From: Prochlorococcus marinus str. MIT 9312
Lineage (GTDB): Bacteria > Cyanobacteriota > Cyanobacteriia > PCC-6307 > Cyanobiaceae
DNA: 64,000 nucleotides
Direction of reading: 5' to 3'
Assembly: GCF_000012645.1 (NCBI RefSeq)
Contig: NC_007577.1
Span: 434,001 to 498,000, forward strand
Positions within the stretch are counted from its first letter, which is position 1. Each line of letters opens with the position of its first letter. The position numbers and the translations under genes were made by a program. The notes under the pieces are model-generated. The model saw nothing but the letters and a program-made list of their open reading frames with translations. It had not been told where the DNA came from and made no database searches. Of this stretch, positions 17,573 through 26,728 are shown piece by piece.

Positions 17573-18376
17573 ATGTCAACATCCTTTAAAAATGTCACAC
17601 CGACTGGACCTGGTGGGACTGCAACCCTTTTGATTGTATTATCTTTTACTGGCTTTCTTTTACTTACCCAATCTCTCTTTGTGGTTCCTTCTGGACAGGT
17701 TGCAGTAGTAACAACATTAGGTAAAGTAAGTGGTCCTTCTAGGAGGGCTGGTTTAAATTTAAAACTCCCATTTATTCAGTCTGTTTATCCATTTGATATC
17801 AAAACTCAAGTTCAACCTGAAAAATTTGAAACTTTAACTAAGGATCTACAGGTTATTAGGGCTACAGCTACTGTCAAGTATTCAGTAAAACCTCAAGAAG
17901 CAGGAAGAATTTTTGCCACAATTGCTAGCAGAAATAGCGATGTTTATCAAAAAATAGTTCAGCCATCTTTACTCAAGGCCCTTAAATCAGTCTTTTCTCA
18001 ATATGAGTTAGAGACAATCGCTACCGAATTTGCAGTCATCTCGGAAAAAGTAGGAGATACCGTTGCACAAGAACTTAATTCATTCGATTATGTAGATGTT
18101 AAAAGTTTAGACTTAACAGGATTGGAGATTGCTGAAGAATATAGAGCTGCGATTGAACAAAAGCAAATAGCGGGTCAACAATTATTAAGAGCAAAGACAG
18201 AAGTGGAAATTGCTGAGCAAGAAGCACTCAGATATGAAACATTAAATAAAAGTCTTGATGATCAAGTACTTTTTAAACTATTTCTTGATAAGTGGGATGG
18301 TAGTACACAAGTTGTACCTGGCTTGCCAGGTTCTGAAGGAGGCACCCCACCAGTAATTGTTGGTGGTAGAAGGTAA
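17573..18376 (+). CDS. SPFH/band 7 (prohibitin-type) membrane protein
   Basis: A 267-residue protein with one N-terminal membrane helix (about 18-40, ATLLIVLSFTGFLLLTQSLF) followed by the band 7 domain (FVVPSGQVAVVTTLGKVSGP and following), a Gln/Glu-rich helix (EEYRAAIEQKQIAGQQLLRA) and a Gly/Pro-rich tail. Prohibitin-type proteins assemble rings that scaffold membrane proteases and, in cyanobacteria, are found in both membranes. No partner protease is next door. It is convergent with hemL, and the two are separated by a strong hairpin. Confidence 0.92.
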   Translation: MSTSFKNVTPTGPGGTATLLIVLSFTGFLLLTQSLFVVPSGQVAVVTTLGKVSGPSRRAGLNLKLPFIQSVYPFDIKTQVQPEKFETLTKDLQVIRATATVKYSVKPQEAGRIFATIASRNSDVYQKIVQPSLLKALKSVFSQYELETIATEFAVISEKVGDTVAQELNSFDYVDVKSLDLTGLEIAEEYRAAIEQKQIAGQQLLRAKTEVEIAEQEALRYETLNKSLDDQVLFKLFLDKWDGSTQVVPGLPGSEGGTPPVIVGGRR

Positions 18377-18405
18377 TTAATTTAAATTATCTCCTACCTA
18401 AAATC

Positions 18406-18442
18406 TAACTAGTTTGATTTTCTTTAAAAAACAAACTAGTTA
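18406..18442. terminator. Bidirectional hairpin terminator between SPFH and hemL genes
   Basis: Perfect 11-base arms TAACTAGTTTG (18406-18416) and CAAACTAGTTA (18432-18442) enclose a 15-base loop and lie exactly between the convergent SPFH and hemL genes. The stem reaches into the hemL stop codon. T-rich runs follow on the plus side (GGTTTTTTATAG) and the loop is A/T-rich. It probably stops both transcripts; stem stability is moderate because of A/T content. Confidence 0.65.
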
Positions 18443-19744
18443 TTGGTTTTTTATAGTATTAAAGCATTGATCAAATACCTCGATTGTTTTATCAATTTCT
18501 TCTTCGTTATGAGCGAGTGATGTGAAGCCAGCCTCAAATGGACTTGGTGCAAGATAAACACCTCTTCGAAGCATCTCTCTATGTAACTTTCCAAAAAGTT
18601 TAGCATCATTTGTTTTTGCTTCATCAAAGTTCCTAACTGGCCCATCACATAAGAAAAAACCAAACATAGCACTTACACTTCCACCGTAAATAGCAATACC
18701 ATTATTTTCGGCAGACTGAATTATCCCTTCAATTAATCTAGAAGTTATTGCATCTAGTTTCTCATAGGTACCTTCTTGTTTAAGTAGTTCAAGAGTCTTT
18801 ATACCAGCAGTCATTGCAAGTGGGTTTCCGCTCAAAGTACCTGCCTGGTAGACCGGTCCTGAAGGAGCTACCATTGACATTATTTCTTTCTTACCTCCAT
18901 AAGCTCCGACAGGTAAGCCGCCTCCAATTACCTTTCCAAGTGTAGTTAAATCAGGAGTAACACCAAATTTTTCTTGTGCGCCTCCATAACTGATTCTGAA
19001 TCCAGTCATGACTTCATCAAAAACTAATAAGGATCCATTCTCAGTGGTTAATTCCCTTAATCCTTCTAAGAATCCAGGTTCAGGAGTAATAAAGCCAGCA
19101 TTACCAACAATAGGCTCAAGAATGACCCCCGAAATGGCATCAGGATTTTCTGAAAATAATTTTTTAACTGCTTCAAGATCATTGTAGGGAGCAGTTAGTG
19201 TATTTGCAGTTGTTGTTCGTGGCACCCCTGGGGAATCTGGTAAACCTAAAGTGGCCACACCTGATCCGGCTTTCACTAAAAACATGTCTGCATGACCGTG
19301 ATAGCAACCGTCGAATTTAATAACTTTATCTCTCCCAGTGAATGCTCTCATAAGCCTCAAAACAGCCATGCAGGCTTCAGTTCCACTATTAACAAATCTA
19401 ACCATTTCTACAGATGGGACAGCATCTATAACCATCTCAGCAAGTTTGTTCTCTAAAACGCAAGGAGCTCCAAAACTGGTCCCTTTCTCAATTGCTTCCT
19501 GTAGTGCAGTTGTAACTTCGGGATGCGCATGTCCACATATAGCGGGCCCCCAACTTCCTATGTAGTCAATATATCTATTTCCATCAATATCCCAAGCAAA
19601 AGGGCCTTTAACTCTATCAAAAACAATCGGCTGACCTCCGACGGATTTAAAAGCTCTTACTGGGGAACTTACTCCCCCAGGCATTAATTCTTGGGCAGCA
19701 GAAAAGATTTCTTCTGATTTGGTGCAATTTAATATGTCAGTCAC
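18440..19744 (-). CDS. hemL: Glutamate-1-semialdehyde 2,1-aminomutase
   Basis: This PLP enzyme makes 5-aminolevulinate from glutamate-1-semialdehyde, the first committed precursor of chlorophyll, heme and corrins. The 434-residue protein shows [17 protein letters not shown] near the start, [20 protein letters not shown], the [11 protein letters not shown] block, FDEVMTGFR and the PLP-lysine motif [18 protein letters not shown]. All landmarks are intact and length is normal. Other pathway genes in the window are hemC and hemH. It is convergent with the SPFH gene; a 226-base gap upstream separates it from xthA and holds nothing else I can support. Confidence 0.97.
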   Translation of the reverse strand: MTDILNCTKSEEIFSAAQELMPGGVSSPVRAFKSVGGQPIVFDRVKGPFAWDIDGNRYIDYIGSWGPAICGHAHPEVTTALQEAIEKGTSFGAPCVLENKLAEMVIDAVPSVEMVRFVNSGTEACMAVLRLMRAFTGRDKVIKFDGCYHGHADMFLVKAGSGVATLGLPDSPGVPRTTTANTLTAPYNDLEAVKKLFSENPDAISGVILEPIVGNAGFITPEPGFLEGLRELTTENGSLLVFDEVMTGFRISYGGAQEKFGVTPDLTTLGKVIGGGLPVGAYGGKKEIMSMVAPSGPVYQAGTLSGNPLAMTAGIKTLELLKQEGTYEKLDAITSRLIEGIIQSAENNGIAIYGGSVSAMFGFFLCDGPVRNFDEAKTNDAKLFGKLHREMLRRGVYLAPSPFEAGFTSLAHNEEEIDKTIEVFDQCFNTIKNQ

Positions 19745-19970
19745 AATTTAACTAAATAATGCTTTGATAAAAATCTTGTCATGTTCTAAGTTAGAAATAA
19801 GTAAAAATTTTGTCAATGAGATTGAAATTCTACATTATGATATTTTTATTGCGATAGTTTGGATTGTAAATTATTTATTTTTAGGAAATCATGATAGAAA
19901 TCAAGATCATGCTAGATATCTCTTTATTAATAAGCGTTTTCAGATATTAAAAAAATTCAATTTATTTTAT

Positions 19971-20816
19971 TTATATTTCGAAAAAATTATCCTCTTCCTC
20001 AAAAAAATCTACATTTATATCGTTCAAGTTAAGATCAATCATTACTGGTGCATGATCACTTGGACGTAAATTCGCTCTTGGTGAGCTGTCTATGACACAA
20101 CTTTTAAGTTTTGATGACAGTTCTTTGCTGATGTAGATATGGTCTATCCTCCAACCTTTATTTAATTCATAAGCGTTATTACGGTAATCCCACCAACTCC
20201 AATGGCCAGGATTTTTTTCAAAAATCCTAAAAGAATCTATTAATCTTTCTTTCAGAACATTATTTAGTGCATTTCTCTCTATCTCAGATGCCATTATTCC
20301 TCCTTCATATTTCTTGGGATCATAAATATCCAAGTTAGAGGGAGCAACATTAAAATCACCCATAAGACAAATTAATTCTCCTTTTTTTTCTTGCTCATCC
20401 AAATATGAAGCTAAACTACTTAACCAATTAATTTTGTATTCGAACTTATTAGATTCTAGAGAAGATCCATTTGGCACATAGACATTTATAATCTTGATAC
20501 CATTAATATCAGCAGAAATTAATCTTTTTTGATCAAGGAAAATTTCGGCATTTTGATCAGAGTCTGAACAACCGTAGAATCCTTTTTTAACATTTTCTGC
20601 TTTTATTTTAGAAATAATAGCAACACCATTATATGCTTTTTGTCCGTAGACCTCCACTGAGTATCCTAATTTTTCAAAAGGTTCAAATGGGAAACTATTA
20701 TCCATTACTTTTGTTTCCTGCAAACATAGAATATCTGGATTGACTTGATTCATCCAATCTATTATTTGTGAAAGTCTGGTTCTTATAGAGTTAACATTCC
20801 AAGTTGCTATTAACAA
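19971..20816 (-). CDS. xthA: Exodeoxyribonuclease III (AP endonuclease)
   Basis: This member of the exonuclease III/APE1 superfamily repairs abasic sites and 3' blocks in DNA. The 281-residue protein has the family landmarks: LIATWNVNSIRTRLSQIIDW, DILCLQETKV, GDFNVAP, the HWSWWDYR block, GWRIDHI and SDHAPVMIDL with the catalytic His. Length is normal. An acidic C-terminal tail (NDINVDFFEEEDNFFEI) is unusual but not unique. It is the last minus-strand gene before the divergent unknown gene at 20888. Confidence 0.95.
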   Translation of the reverse strand: MLIATWNVNSIRTRLSQIIDWMNQVNPDILCLQETKVMDNSFPFEPFEKLGYSVEVYGQKAYNGVAIISKIKAENVKKGFYGCSDSDQNAEIFLDQKRLISADINGIKIINVYVPNGSSLESNKFEYKINWLSSLASYLDEQEKKGELICLMGDFNVAPSNLDIYDPKKYEGGIMASEIERNALNNVLKERLIDSFRIFEKNPGHWSWWDYRNNAYELNKGWRIDHIYISKELSSKLKSCVIDSSPRANLRPSDHAPVMIDLNLNDINVDFFEEEDNFFEI

Positions 20817-20887
20817 ATTTCTACCAAATTATGTAGAATTAAGTTAGCAGGAATTTTCGGCGTTAAAGAATTTTGAAATTAAATAAA

Positions 20888-21181
20888 ATGAAAAATTATT
20901 TTTGCAAAAACCCTCCTAAATTAATACCTTTAGTAATTTTTCTTATTCCCTTAATTTCCTTAAAAGTTAATTTACTAAATGCTGAATATTTATTTGAAGA
21001 ATTAGAGATCGATTCCTCAACTAAAACAGATGAGAATAGTTCAGAATTTCCAACAAATCCATTTGAACTTGTTGAAATGATTAGGAGACAAAATAGTATG
21101 AATGATGCAACTAATCCGTCTGATGCTATTGATGATGCGTTAAGGTCTTTTAATGGTTTGGAGGAAAAGCAAGAAATTTAA
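20888..21181 (+). CDS. Secreted or lumenal small protein of unknown function
   Basis: A 97-residue protein from ATG 20888 (an in-frame TTG at 20873 would add five residues). It starts with a basic, hydrophobic N-terminus (PPKLIPLVIFLIPLISLKVN) that looks like a signal peptide or anchor, then an acidic, Ser/Thr/Asn-rich region (EELEIDSSTKTDENSSEFPT). I do not recognise a family. It is six bases upstream of the TTG start of the next gene, so the two are likely to share a transcript. Function unknown. Confidence 0.65.
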   Translation: MKNYFCKNPPKLIPLVIFLIPLISLKVNLLNAEYLFEELEIDSSTKTDENSSEFPTNPFELVEMIRRQNSMNDATNPSDAIDDALRSFNGLEEKQEI

Positions 21182-21187
21182 AAAAAA

Positions 21188-21808
21188 TTGTCATTTCAAA
21201 AATTTAATATGTTAAAAAACCCTATCCCACAAGTTACTAATCAATTGCAGTACAGAGCAATCGGTATTATTAATGGAAAATTTTCTCCCCATGATAGTGA
21301 TCAATTAAATAAAGGCTTTTTAATTGACAAAAAGGGCGAGAAGATAGAAACAGTAGTACTAGGTAAAGCATTATCACTTTTAAAAAAGCACATTGATTTA
21401 AAGAAAAGTTATTACTGGGTTGTTTATCCAAAAAATAAAAATGCTCAAAACTTGCATTTACAGGTTGCAGGTATTTGGGATCCTTACCAACTGAATGATT
21501 TCCCAAATGATTCTTCAGAAACTAACTTTTCTAAATTATTAAAAGAATTAGATTTAGAAGATAATTATTTTTCTGTTAGGGGAGAATTAGTTTTTGTCAA
21601 TACTCAAAAAAAAGAAATTGTTATTAAAATCTGCTCTGCTTCAAAGTTAAAGAATTTAAAAAATAAAAATTTTAAATTAGTCATAAAAGGGGAGCTTTCT
21701 CTTCAACTACTTAATAATTTTGTAAGTTTAGATATTATCAGAGATGGAAATGCTTTGAAATTAATCAAGTACGAAGTTATTGAAAAAGATCTTTCTGGAA
21801 ATGACTAG
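21188..21808 (+). CDS. Conserved cyanobacterial protein of unknown function
   Basis: A 206-residue soluble protein (TTG start at 21188; an ATG at 21209 would give MLKNPIPQVTNQL). The middle has an OB/beta-like alternation (YRAIGIINGKFSPHDSDQLN; YYWVVYPKNKNAQNLHLQVA; ELVFVNTQKKEIVIKICSAS), suggesting a beta-rich fold, with a lysine-rich segment near 155-170. I cannot name the family. It precedes larC by 52 bases on the same strand and follows a small secreted protein gene by six bases, so they may form one operon. Confidence 0.72.
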   Translation: MSFQKFNMLKNPIPQVTNQLQYRAIGIINGKFSPHDSDQLNKGFLIDKKGEKIETVVLGKALSLLKKHIDLKKSYYWVVYPKNKNAQNLHLQVAGIWDPYQLNDFPNDSSETNFSKLLKELDLEDNYFSVRGELVFVNTQKKEIVIKICSASKLKNLKNKNFKLVIKGELSLQLLNNFVSLDIIRDGNALKLIKYEVIEKDLSGND

Positions 21809-21860
21809 AATGAAAGGTTGATTTTTATCGCAATTTTACCAATCAAGCAATCGTGGATTT

Positions 21861-23087
21861 ATGGAAGATGTTTTAATTGAATGTTCTCCAGGTATCTCTG
21901 GAGATATGTTGTTAGGGGCTTTTTATGATTTAGGGGTGCCTAAAAAAGTCATTGAACAACCACTTATTGATCTTGGATTAAAGGATTTATATCATCTCGA
22001 GTTTAAAGAGTCAAAAAGTTGTTCAATCCGAGGGATCAAGGCAAAGGTTGAGAATATTGATAGCAGTCCTATCAAAAGAACTTGGAGAACTATTAAAGAA
22101 CTTATTTCAAATGGGCACTTAGAAGATAAATTAAAGCAAATAATTTATGAAGTTTTTGAATCCTTAGCAAATGCAGAAGGAAAAGTTCATGGTGTCAAAT
22201 CTGAGAATGTTCATTTTCATGAAATTGGAGCTATAGACTCATTAGTGGATATCATAGGAGTATGTGCTGCCTTGAATTACTTAAATCCAAATAAGGTTTA
22301 TTGTAATGAACCAATGTTGGGGAAAGGTTTTGTTCAAACTGAACATGGAAAATTATCTGTACCACCTCCTGCTGTAATAGAACTAATAAGACAAAAGAAT
22401 ATAAAGGTTTTATCAAGCTTTGACTCAATAGAAGGGGAACTATCTACACCAACTGGCATTGCTTTACTTTCTAATTTAGTCGACTATCTGCGACCTCCTT
22501 CAAAATATTCTATTAACTCTTATGGAGTAGGCATTGGTAACTTAAAATTTTCATTCCCTAATTTGGTAAGAGTTTATAAAATTTCTTCATTTGAGGATTC
22601 TTCTTGTAATCAACAAATTAATCCAAAGTGTGAAGAGATATCTGTTCAAGAAGCATGGATAGATGATCAAACACCTGAAGATATATCTAATTTTGTAGAG
22701 AAACTAAGAATTGAGGGAGCTTACGACGTTTCTTATCAATCTATCTACATGAAAAAGAATAGAATTGGATTTTCTATTCAAGCAATCTTACCAATAGAGA
22801 AAAGAGAATATTTTAGGCGATTATGGTTTGATTATTCTAATACTATTGGAGTGCGTGAAAGGACCCAATCTAGATGGATATTACTTAGAAGGAAAGGAGA
22901 ATGTACAACGACCTTTGGAAATATAAAAGTTAAACAGACTTTGAAACCAGATGGATCAATAACTATGAAACCAGAAAATGACGAAGTCATGAGATTAAAA
23001 CTAGAGCATAAAATATCAACTGAGGAAATAAGAAAAATAATAAAAGAGTCAAGTAAAGAATTTAAAGCATTTGAAAATTGGAAATGA
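21861..23087 (+). CDS. larC: LarC family nickel pincer cofactor biosynthesis protein
   Basis: The 408-residue protein matches the LarC/DUF111 family (TIGR00299), which inserts nickel into the pyridinium-dithiocarboxylate mononucleotide cofactor of lactate racemase and relatives. Visible landmarks are the start ECSPGISGDMLLGAFYDLGV, the block VHFHEIGAIDSLVDIIG, the LSVPPPAVIELI block, and the C-terminal R-KGECTTTFGNI region. Its nickel-pincer partners larB, larE and larA are not visible in this window. It overlaps the next gene by ten bases. Nickel is otherwise used in marine cyanobacteria for urease and Ni-SOD, but a LarC role there is not established. Confidence 0.9.
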   Translation: MEDVLIECSPGISGDMLLGAFYDLGVPKKVIEQPLIDLGLKDLYHLEFKESKSCSIRGIKAKVENIDSSPIKRTWRTIKELISNGHLEDKLKQIIYEVFESLANAEGKVHGVKSENVHFHEIGAIDSLVDIIGVCAALNYLNPNKVYCNEPMLGKGFVQTEHGKLSVPPPAVIELIRQKNIKVLSSFDSIEGELSTPTGIALLSNLVDYLRPPSKYSINSYGVGIGNLKFSFPNLVRVYKISSFEDSSCNQQINPKCEEISVQEAWIDDQTPEDISNFVEKLRIEGAYDVSYQSIYMKKNRIGFSIQAILPIEKREYFRRLWFDYSNTIGVRERTQSRWILLRRKGECTTTFGNIKVKQTLKPDGSITMKPENDEVMRLKLEHKISTEEIRKIIKESSKEFKAFENWK

Positions 23088-24040
23088 GATTTAATATAAG
23101 GAGTCATAAATATTGGAAATTCCTTAAAAAAGTTAATTTTGATGGTTTAAAGAGTCTTTTCTTTATTTCAAGCTTGTTATATTTTTGCATCTATTTTTTT
23201 AATAATTTTGATCAAATTTCTTTTGATATCAATTTTAAAAAAAGTGTAATTAATCTATCTTTATCATTTTTATTTTGTGTTTTAAGTATTTACCTTAACG
23301 CTTATGCATGGAAATATATAGTTAAATGGTTCGGAGAAGAATTTAAAAGTAATAATCTAGTTTCTTTTTATGTTTTAACCAATATTCTTAAATACGTTCC
23401 AGGGGGTATTTGGCATTTTGTTGAAAGATTTAACTTTATAAAAAAAATAAGTAATCCTCAGATTGCTTTATATTCGACACTTATAGAACCTTATTTTATG
23501 TTGAGTGGAGCTTTTCTGTTGGCTTCACTGGGAGTAATTTTTTCACCACTTTACTTTTTTTTAATTTTGCCTTTAATATTTTTAAATAAGAAATTTATTT
23601 ATGTTGTATTAAAAAGATTAGGGTCTATAAAGGGGAAAGTATTTGAGGTTTTGAGATTTGCAAATTCAAAGGACCAATTTGAAAAGAGAATAAATATAAT
23701 TTCTTTTTTTCCTGCCAAAGCGTTATTACTTGAAATTGGTTTTGTTTTATCTAAATTTACTGGTTTTTATATCTGTCTAAATACTTTTTATTCAAGTAAT
23801 ACTCTCAACATCATATTTTTATTAGTAATCTTTTCTTTGTCATGGTCTTTAGGTTTGGTAGTCCCATCAGCTCCAGGGGGAGTTGGCGTTTTTGAAGCTT
23901 GTCTCCTTTTTTTTGTTAGCAGAAATATTCCACAAAATACAATTATTGTTAGCTTAATTTATTTTAGGGTTATATCTACCTCGGCAGATTTGTTATTAAG
24001 CTTCCCTTTTTTAATTAGAAAGCTGTTTAAAAGAATTTAG
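23078..24040 (+). CDS. LPG-synthase/UPF0104-type integral membrane protein
   Basis: A 320-residue membrane protein with about eight hydrophobic helices and the family's typical C-terminal block (LSWSLGLVVPSAPGGVGVFE, about 255-274), recognised from the lysylphosphatidylglycerol synthase transmembrane (AglD/UPF0104) superfamily. Stand-alone members lack the aminoacyltransferase domain, and their substrate is usually unknown; lipid or lipid-linked substrate flipping is a common guess. The gene starts ten bases before the larC stop and its stop overlaps that of the convergent permease gene by four bases. Confidence 0.85.
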   Translation: MEMRFNIRSHKYWKFLKKVNFDGLKSLFFISSLLYFCIYFFNNFDQISFDINFKKSVINLSLSFLFCVLSIYLNAYAWKYIVKWFGEEFKSNNLVSFYVLTNILKYVPGGIWHFVERFNFIKKISNPQIALYSTLIEPYFMLSGAFLLASLGVIFSPLYFFLILPLIFLNKKFIYVVLKRLGSIKGKVFEVLRFANSKDQFEKRINIISFFPAKALLLEIGFVLSKFTGFYICLNTFYSSNTLNIIFLLVIFSLSWSLGLVVPSAPGGVGVFEACLLFFVSRNIPQNTIIVSLIYFRVISTSADLLLSFPFLIRKLFKRI

Positions 24041-25575
24041 TTTTTTTTCTCTAAACTTGGAATCAATGTAATTGATGCAATGAGACCTAAAGTCATGATA
24101 AGAATGGCTGGTAATATTGCCTCTACCATTCTTTCATCTCCAGCATATTGATATATTCTCACAGATAATGTATCGAAATCGAATGGTCTTAAAATAAATG
24201 TTATTGGTAATTCTTTTATTGTGTCTACAAAAACTAAAAGTGATCCTACAAATATTGGTCCTTGGAGTAGAGGTAGATGAATTCTTTTAATGATTCCCAG
24301 CCAGTTCTCTCCTAGTCCAAGCGCAGCTTCATCAAGACTAGGAGAAATTCTTTCAAGACTTGAATCAATAGAACCCTTAGCAATAGTTAGAAATCGTACA
24401 ACATAACCCCAAATTAGCAAGCAAATAGCCATGGAACTCAATTCTGAAGAAGAAATGCTTATTAAAGATAAAGCTAATACAGTGCCTGGGATTGCGTAAC
24501 CTATTCCCGAAAGGTTCGTAATTAGTCCTAATAAAAAGCTTTTATTTGGTCGTCTAGTTAAGGAAATTATTAATGAGAATAACATCGTTATTAATGCAGT
24601 AAAAAGTCCTAGACATATAGTCCTTAATAGTAGATTAAGTAATTCTATAGATAACCCCTTTTGAATTTGATCGATATTTATGAGAACCCAAAAACATGGA
24701 ATTCCAAAAGAGAAGATTGGAGGAAATAAGGATAAGGTTATTGCTAAAAGAGCTCTAGTTTTTTTTAATTCCCATCCTTGAGAATCTTGTGATGCAGGAT
24801 TTTCACTCCACCTCTTAGATTTTCTTCTCGAGAATTTTTCAAAAATAATTAAAGTAAAAATTATTAACAAAGCTACCAAAGATAATCCAATAGCACTTTT
24901 TGGATTGCCCTCAATTATCCAATTTTCGGCGATACCTGTAGAAATACTTGGAATATTTAATAATGCAAATGTACCTAACTCATTCATTACTTCCATACAC
25001 ATTAAACTTATTCCTGTTATTAGTGCTGGTAACGCCATTGGAAAAGCGATTTTAAAGAAGCTCCTCCACGGCCCAACTCCTAATCCTCTACTAGCATTAA
25101 TTTGATTAACTCCAAATTTGTTAAAACTTTCGTTAGCAAGAATGAATACATATGGATAAGTAGAAATTGAAAGTATTAAAACACCCCACCATAAACCAGT
25201 TACTTGATATCCAAAAATACTTCCTAAATCCTGCAAAACAGCTGTTATTAGATATGCTGGAGCAGCTAGTGGAACTAGCTGACAAATACGGAGAACTTTT
25301 CTGAATTTAAAATCACAATTTGAAAGTAACCATCCATTCAAGGTCCCTAAGCCTCCTCCAAATAAACTTGTCAGTGCTAAAACTTTTAAAGTGCCTAGTA
25401 CCTCTTCTCCTCCTGCAATACCTAATGAAAAATTTCCACCTAATACATATTGAACTCCTTCAAGAAGAAAATTAGAAATTGGAATTAATACTAAGAGTGC
25501 AACAATAAACGAAGTGATATAAAAAAGTTTTAATTCGGTTAATGCTTTTTTAAATCCATTAATAAGTATTTTCAA
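24037..25575 (-). CDS. futB: Iron(III)-type ABC transporter permease
   Basis: A 512-residue permease with two similar halves of about six helices each, each holding an EAA-type loop (first: NASRGLGVGPWRSFFKIAFP; second: DEAALGLGENWLGIIKRIHL). This duplicated-permease layout is that of the FutB/SfuB/FbpB class, which imports ferric iron across the plasma membrane with a periplasmic binding protein and an ATPase encoded elsewhere. The gene follows a COG0523 GTPase with a 26-base gap, suggesting metal-linked coexpression. Substrate is inferred from the family; other substrates such as thiamine (ThiP-like) cannot be ruled out. The symbol is tentative. Confidence 0.82.
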   Translation of the reverse strand: MKILINGFKKALTELKLFYITSFIVALLVLIPISNFLLEGVQYVLGGNFSLGIAGGEEVLGTLKVLALTSLFGGGLGTLNGWLLSNCDFKFRKVLRICQLVPLAAPAYLITAVLQDLGSIFGYQVTGLWWGVLILSISTYPYVFILANESFNKFGVNQINASRGLGVGPWRSFFKIAFPMALPALITGISLMCMEVMNELGTFALLNIPSISTGIAENWIIEGNPKSAIGLSLVALLIIFTLIIFEKFSRRKSKRWSENPASQDSQGWELKKTRALLAITLSLFPPIFSFGIPCFWVLINIDQIQKGLSIELLNLLLRTICLGLFTALITMLFSLIISLTRRPNKSFLLGLITNLSGIGYAIPGTVLALSLISISSSELSSMAICLLIWGYVVRFLTIAKGSIDSSLERISPSLDEAALGLGENWLGIIKRIHLPLLQGPIFVGSLLVFVDTIKELPITFILRPFDFDTLSVRIYQYAGDERMVEAILPAILIMTLGLIASITLIPSLEKKN

Positions 25576-25601
25576 AAATTAATTAAGTCCTACTATTTGC
25601 T

Positions 25602-26690
25602 CTAGTCTGAATTAAATCTACATGATGAAAGTTGATTTTTAATAGTTTGATGATCTAAGTTCTTTCCAATTAATACTATTTTGTTAGATTTATCTTTTGT
25701 CCATTCTTCATCATCTAGAGAAAACCGTTTCCCAGACAGGTGAAAAATGTGTTTTCTTTCACTTTCCATAAACCATAATATTCCTTTCGCTCTAAATACA
25801 TTTTGTGATATTTGATTATCTAAGAAATATTGAAACTTCCTTAAGGAGAATGGTTCAACTGTCTCATAAGAAACTGATGTAAACCCTTCGATATTATTGA
25901 TCAAATGATTTGAATGAGAAGAGTGATCGTGTGAATGAGAAGAGTGATCGTGTAAATGAGAAGAGTGATCGTGTGAATGAGAAGAGTGATCGTGTAAATG
26001 AGAAGAGTGATCGTGTGAATGAGAAGAGTGATCGTGTGAATTATCTTTTACATTTTTCTTTTCCTTCTCGAATTGAAAAGTATCTGTCTCAAAAAGACCA
26101 ACGCTCATTATTGTTTGTAATCCAACTTCACTATTGGTTGATCGCAAGATCCTAGGTTCTTTTTTTATCTTATTTATAAACTTTTCTACTTTCTTTAATT
26201 GTTCTTCGTTCACTAAATCACACTTATTTAAAAGGATGATATCTCCGTATAAAATTTGAGAATAGGAAACACTTTTATTATTAATTTCAAAATCAAAATT
26301 TTCTCCATCGATTACAGTGATAATTGAATCTAATCTTACTTTTTCTCTGAGATCGCCAGCTGCAAAAGTCATTGCTACTGGTAATGGATCAGCAAGTCCA
26401 GTTGTCTCAACAATTAAATAGTCTAGTTTTTCAGATCTTTCTAAAACTTTTGATACTGTATTTAATAATTCGCCATTAATAGAGCAACATATACAGCCAT
26501 TATTTAATTCGATCATATCTTCTGAGCCTTCTATGATTAAGTCATTATCTATTCCAATCTCTCCGAATTCATTAACTAAAACGGCTGTTTTAATACCAAC
26601 TTGATTTTTTAAAATATGATTTAATAATGTGGTTTTGCCAGAACCTAAAAATCCACTAATAATCGTAACTGGTAATAACTTTTTAGACAT
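25602..26690 (-). CDS. COG0523 (CobW/ZigA-type) GTPase with His-rich loop
   Basis: A 362-residue metallochaperone-type G3E GTPase: Walker A GFLGSGKTT (13-21), the metal-binding NGCICCS (CxCC at 66-69), the TTGLADPLPV motif, NKCD (155-158), and a C-terminal CobW_C domain. Between them (219-262) is a His-rich segment made of six 7-residue units alternating HDHSSHS and HDHSSHL, likely binding Zn2+, Ni2+ or Co2+. The DNA there is a near-exact 21-base tandem array. The gene lies downstream of phhB and 26 bases upstream of the iron-type permease. The cofactor served is unclear: zinc chaperone and CobW-like roles are both possible. Confidence 0.9.
   Translation of the reverse strand: MSKKLLPVTIISGFLGSGKTTLLNHILKNQVGIKTAVLVNEFGEIGIDNDLIIEGSEDMIELNNGCICCSINGELLNTVSKVLERSEKLDYLIVETTGLADPLPVAMTFAAGDLREKVRLDSIITVIDGENFDFEINNKSVSYSQILYGDIILLNKCDLVNEEQLKKVEKFINKIKKEPRILRSTNSEVGLQTIMSVGLFETDTFQFEKEKKNVKDNSHDHSSHSHDHSSHLHDHSSHSHDHSSHLHDHSSHSHDHSSHSNHLINNIEGFTSVSYETVEPFSLRKFQYFLDNQISQNVFRAKGILWFMESERKHIFHLSGKRFSLDDEEWTKDKSNKIVLIGKNLDHQTIKNQLSSCRFNSD
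25912..26037. repeat. Tandem 21-base repeat array (six units) within the COG0523 gene
   Basis: Six consecutive copies of a 21-base unit cover 25912-26037. The plus-strand unit starts at the block GAATGAGAAGAG and ends GTGATCGTGT. Units differ essentially only in one base (G or A after GTGT), which alternates and so gives a 42-base higher-order pattern, except at the end where two G-type units are adjacent. Each unit encodes seven residues of the metal-binding loop (DHSSHSH or DHSSHLH). Near-perfect identity implies recent slippage expansion. Confidence 0.95.
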
Positions 26691-26728
26691 TTTTACGAAT
26701 TGTTTTAAATAAATTCAAATTTGTAATT

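Noticed and set aside
19764-20069. A 101-codon plus-strand open frame between hemL and xthA
   Set aside because: It overlaps 99 bases of the 3' end of xthA on the other strand and is rich in Ile, Phe, Lys and Asn with no recognisable pattern; most likely a chance frame in AT-rich DNA.
25912-26037. CRISPR array
   Set aside because: Units are contiguous with no spacers, lie inside a coding gene and keep the reading frame; no cas genes are nearby.
25910-26155. Plus-strand frame encoding repeated NEKSDRV units
   Set aside because: It is the reverse-strand shadow of the His-rich repeat in the COG0523 GTPase; six identical repeats create the open frame.
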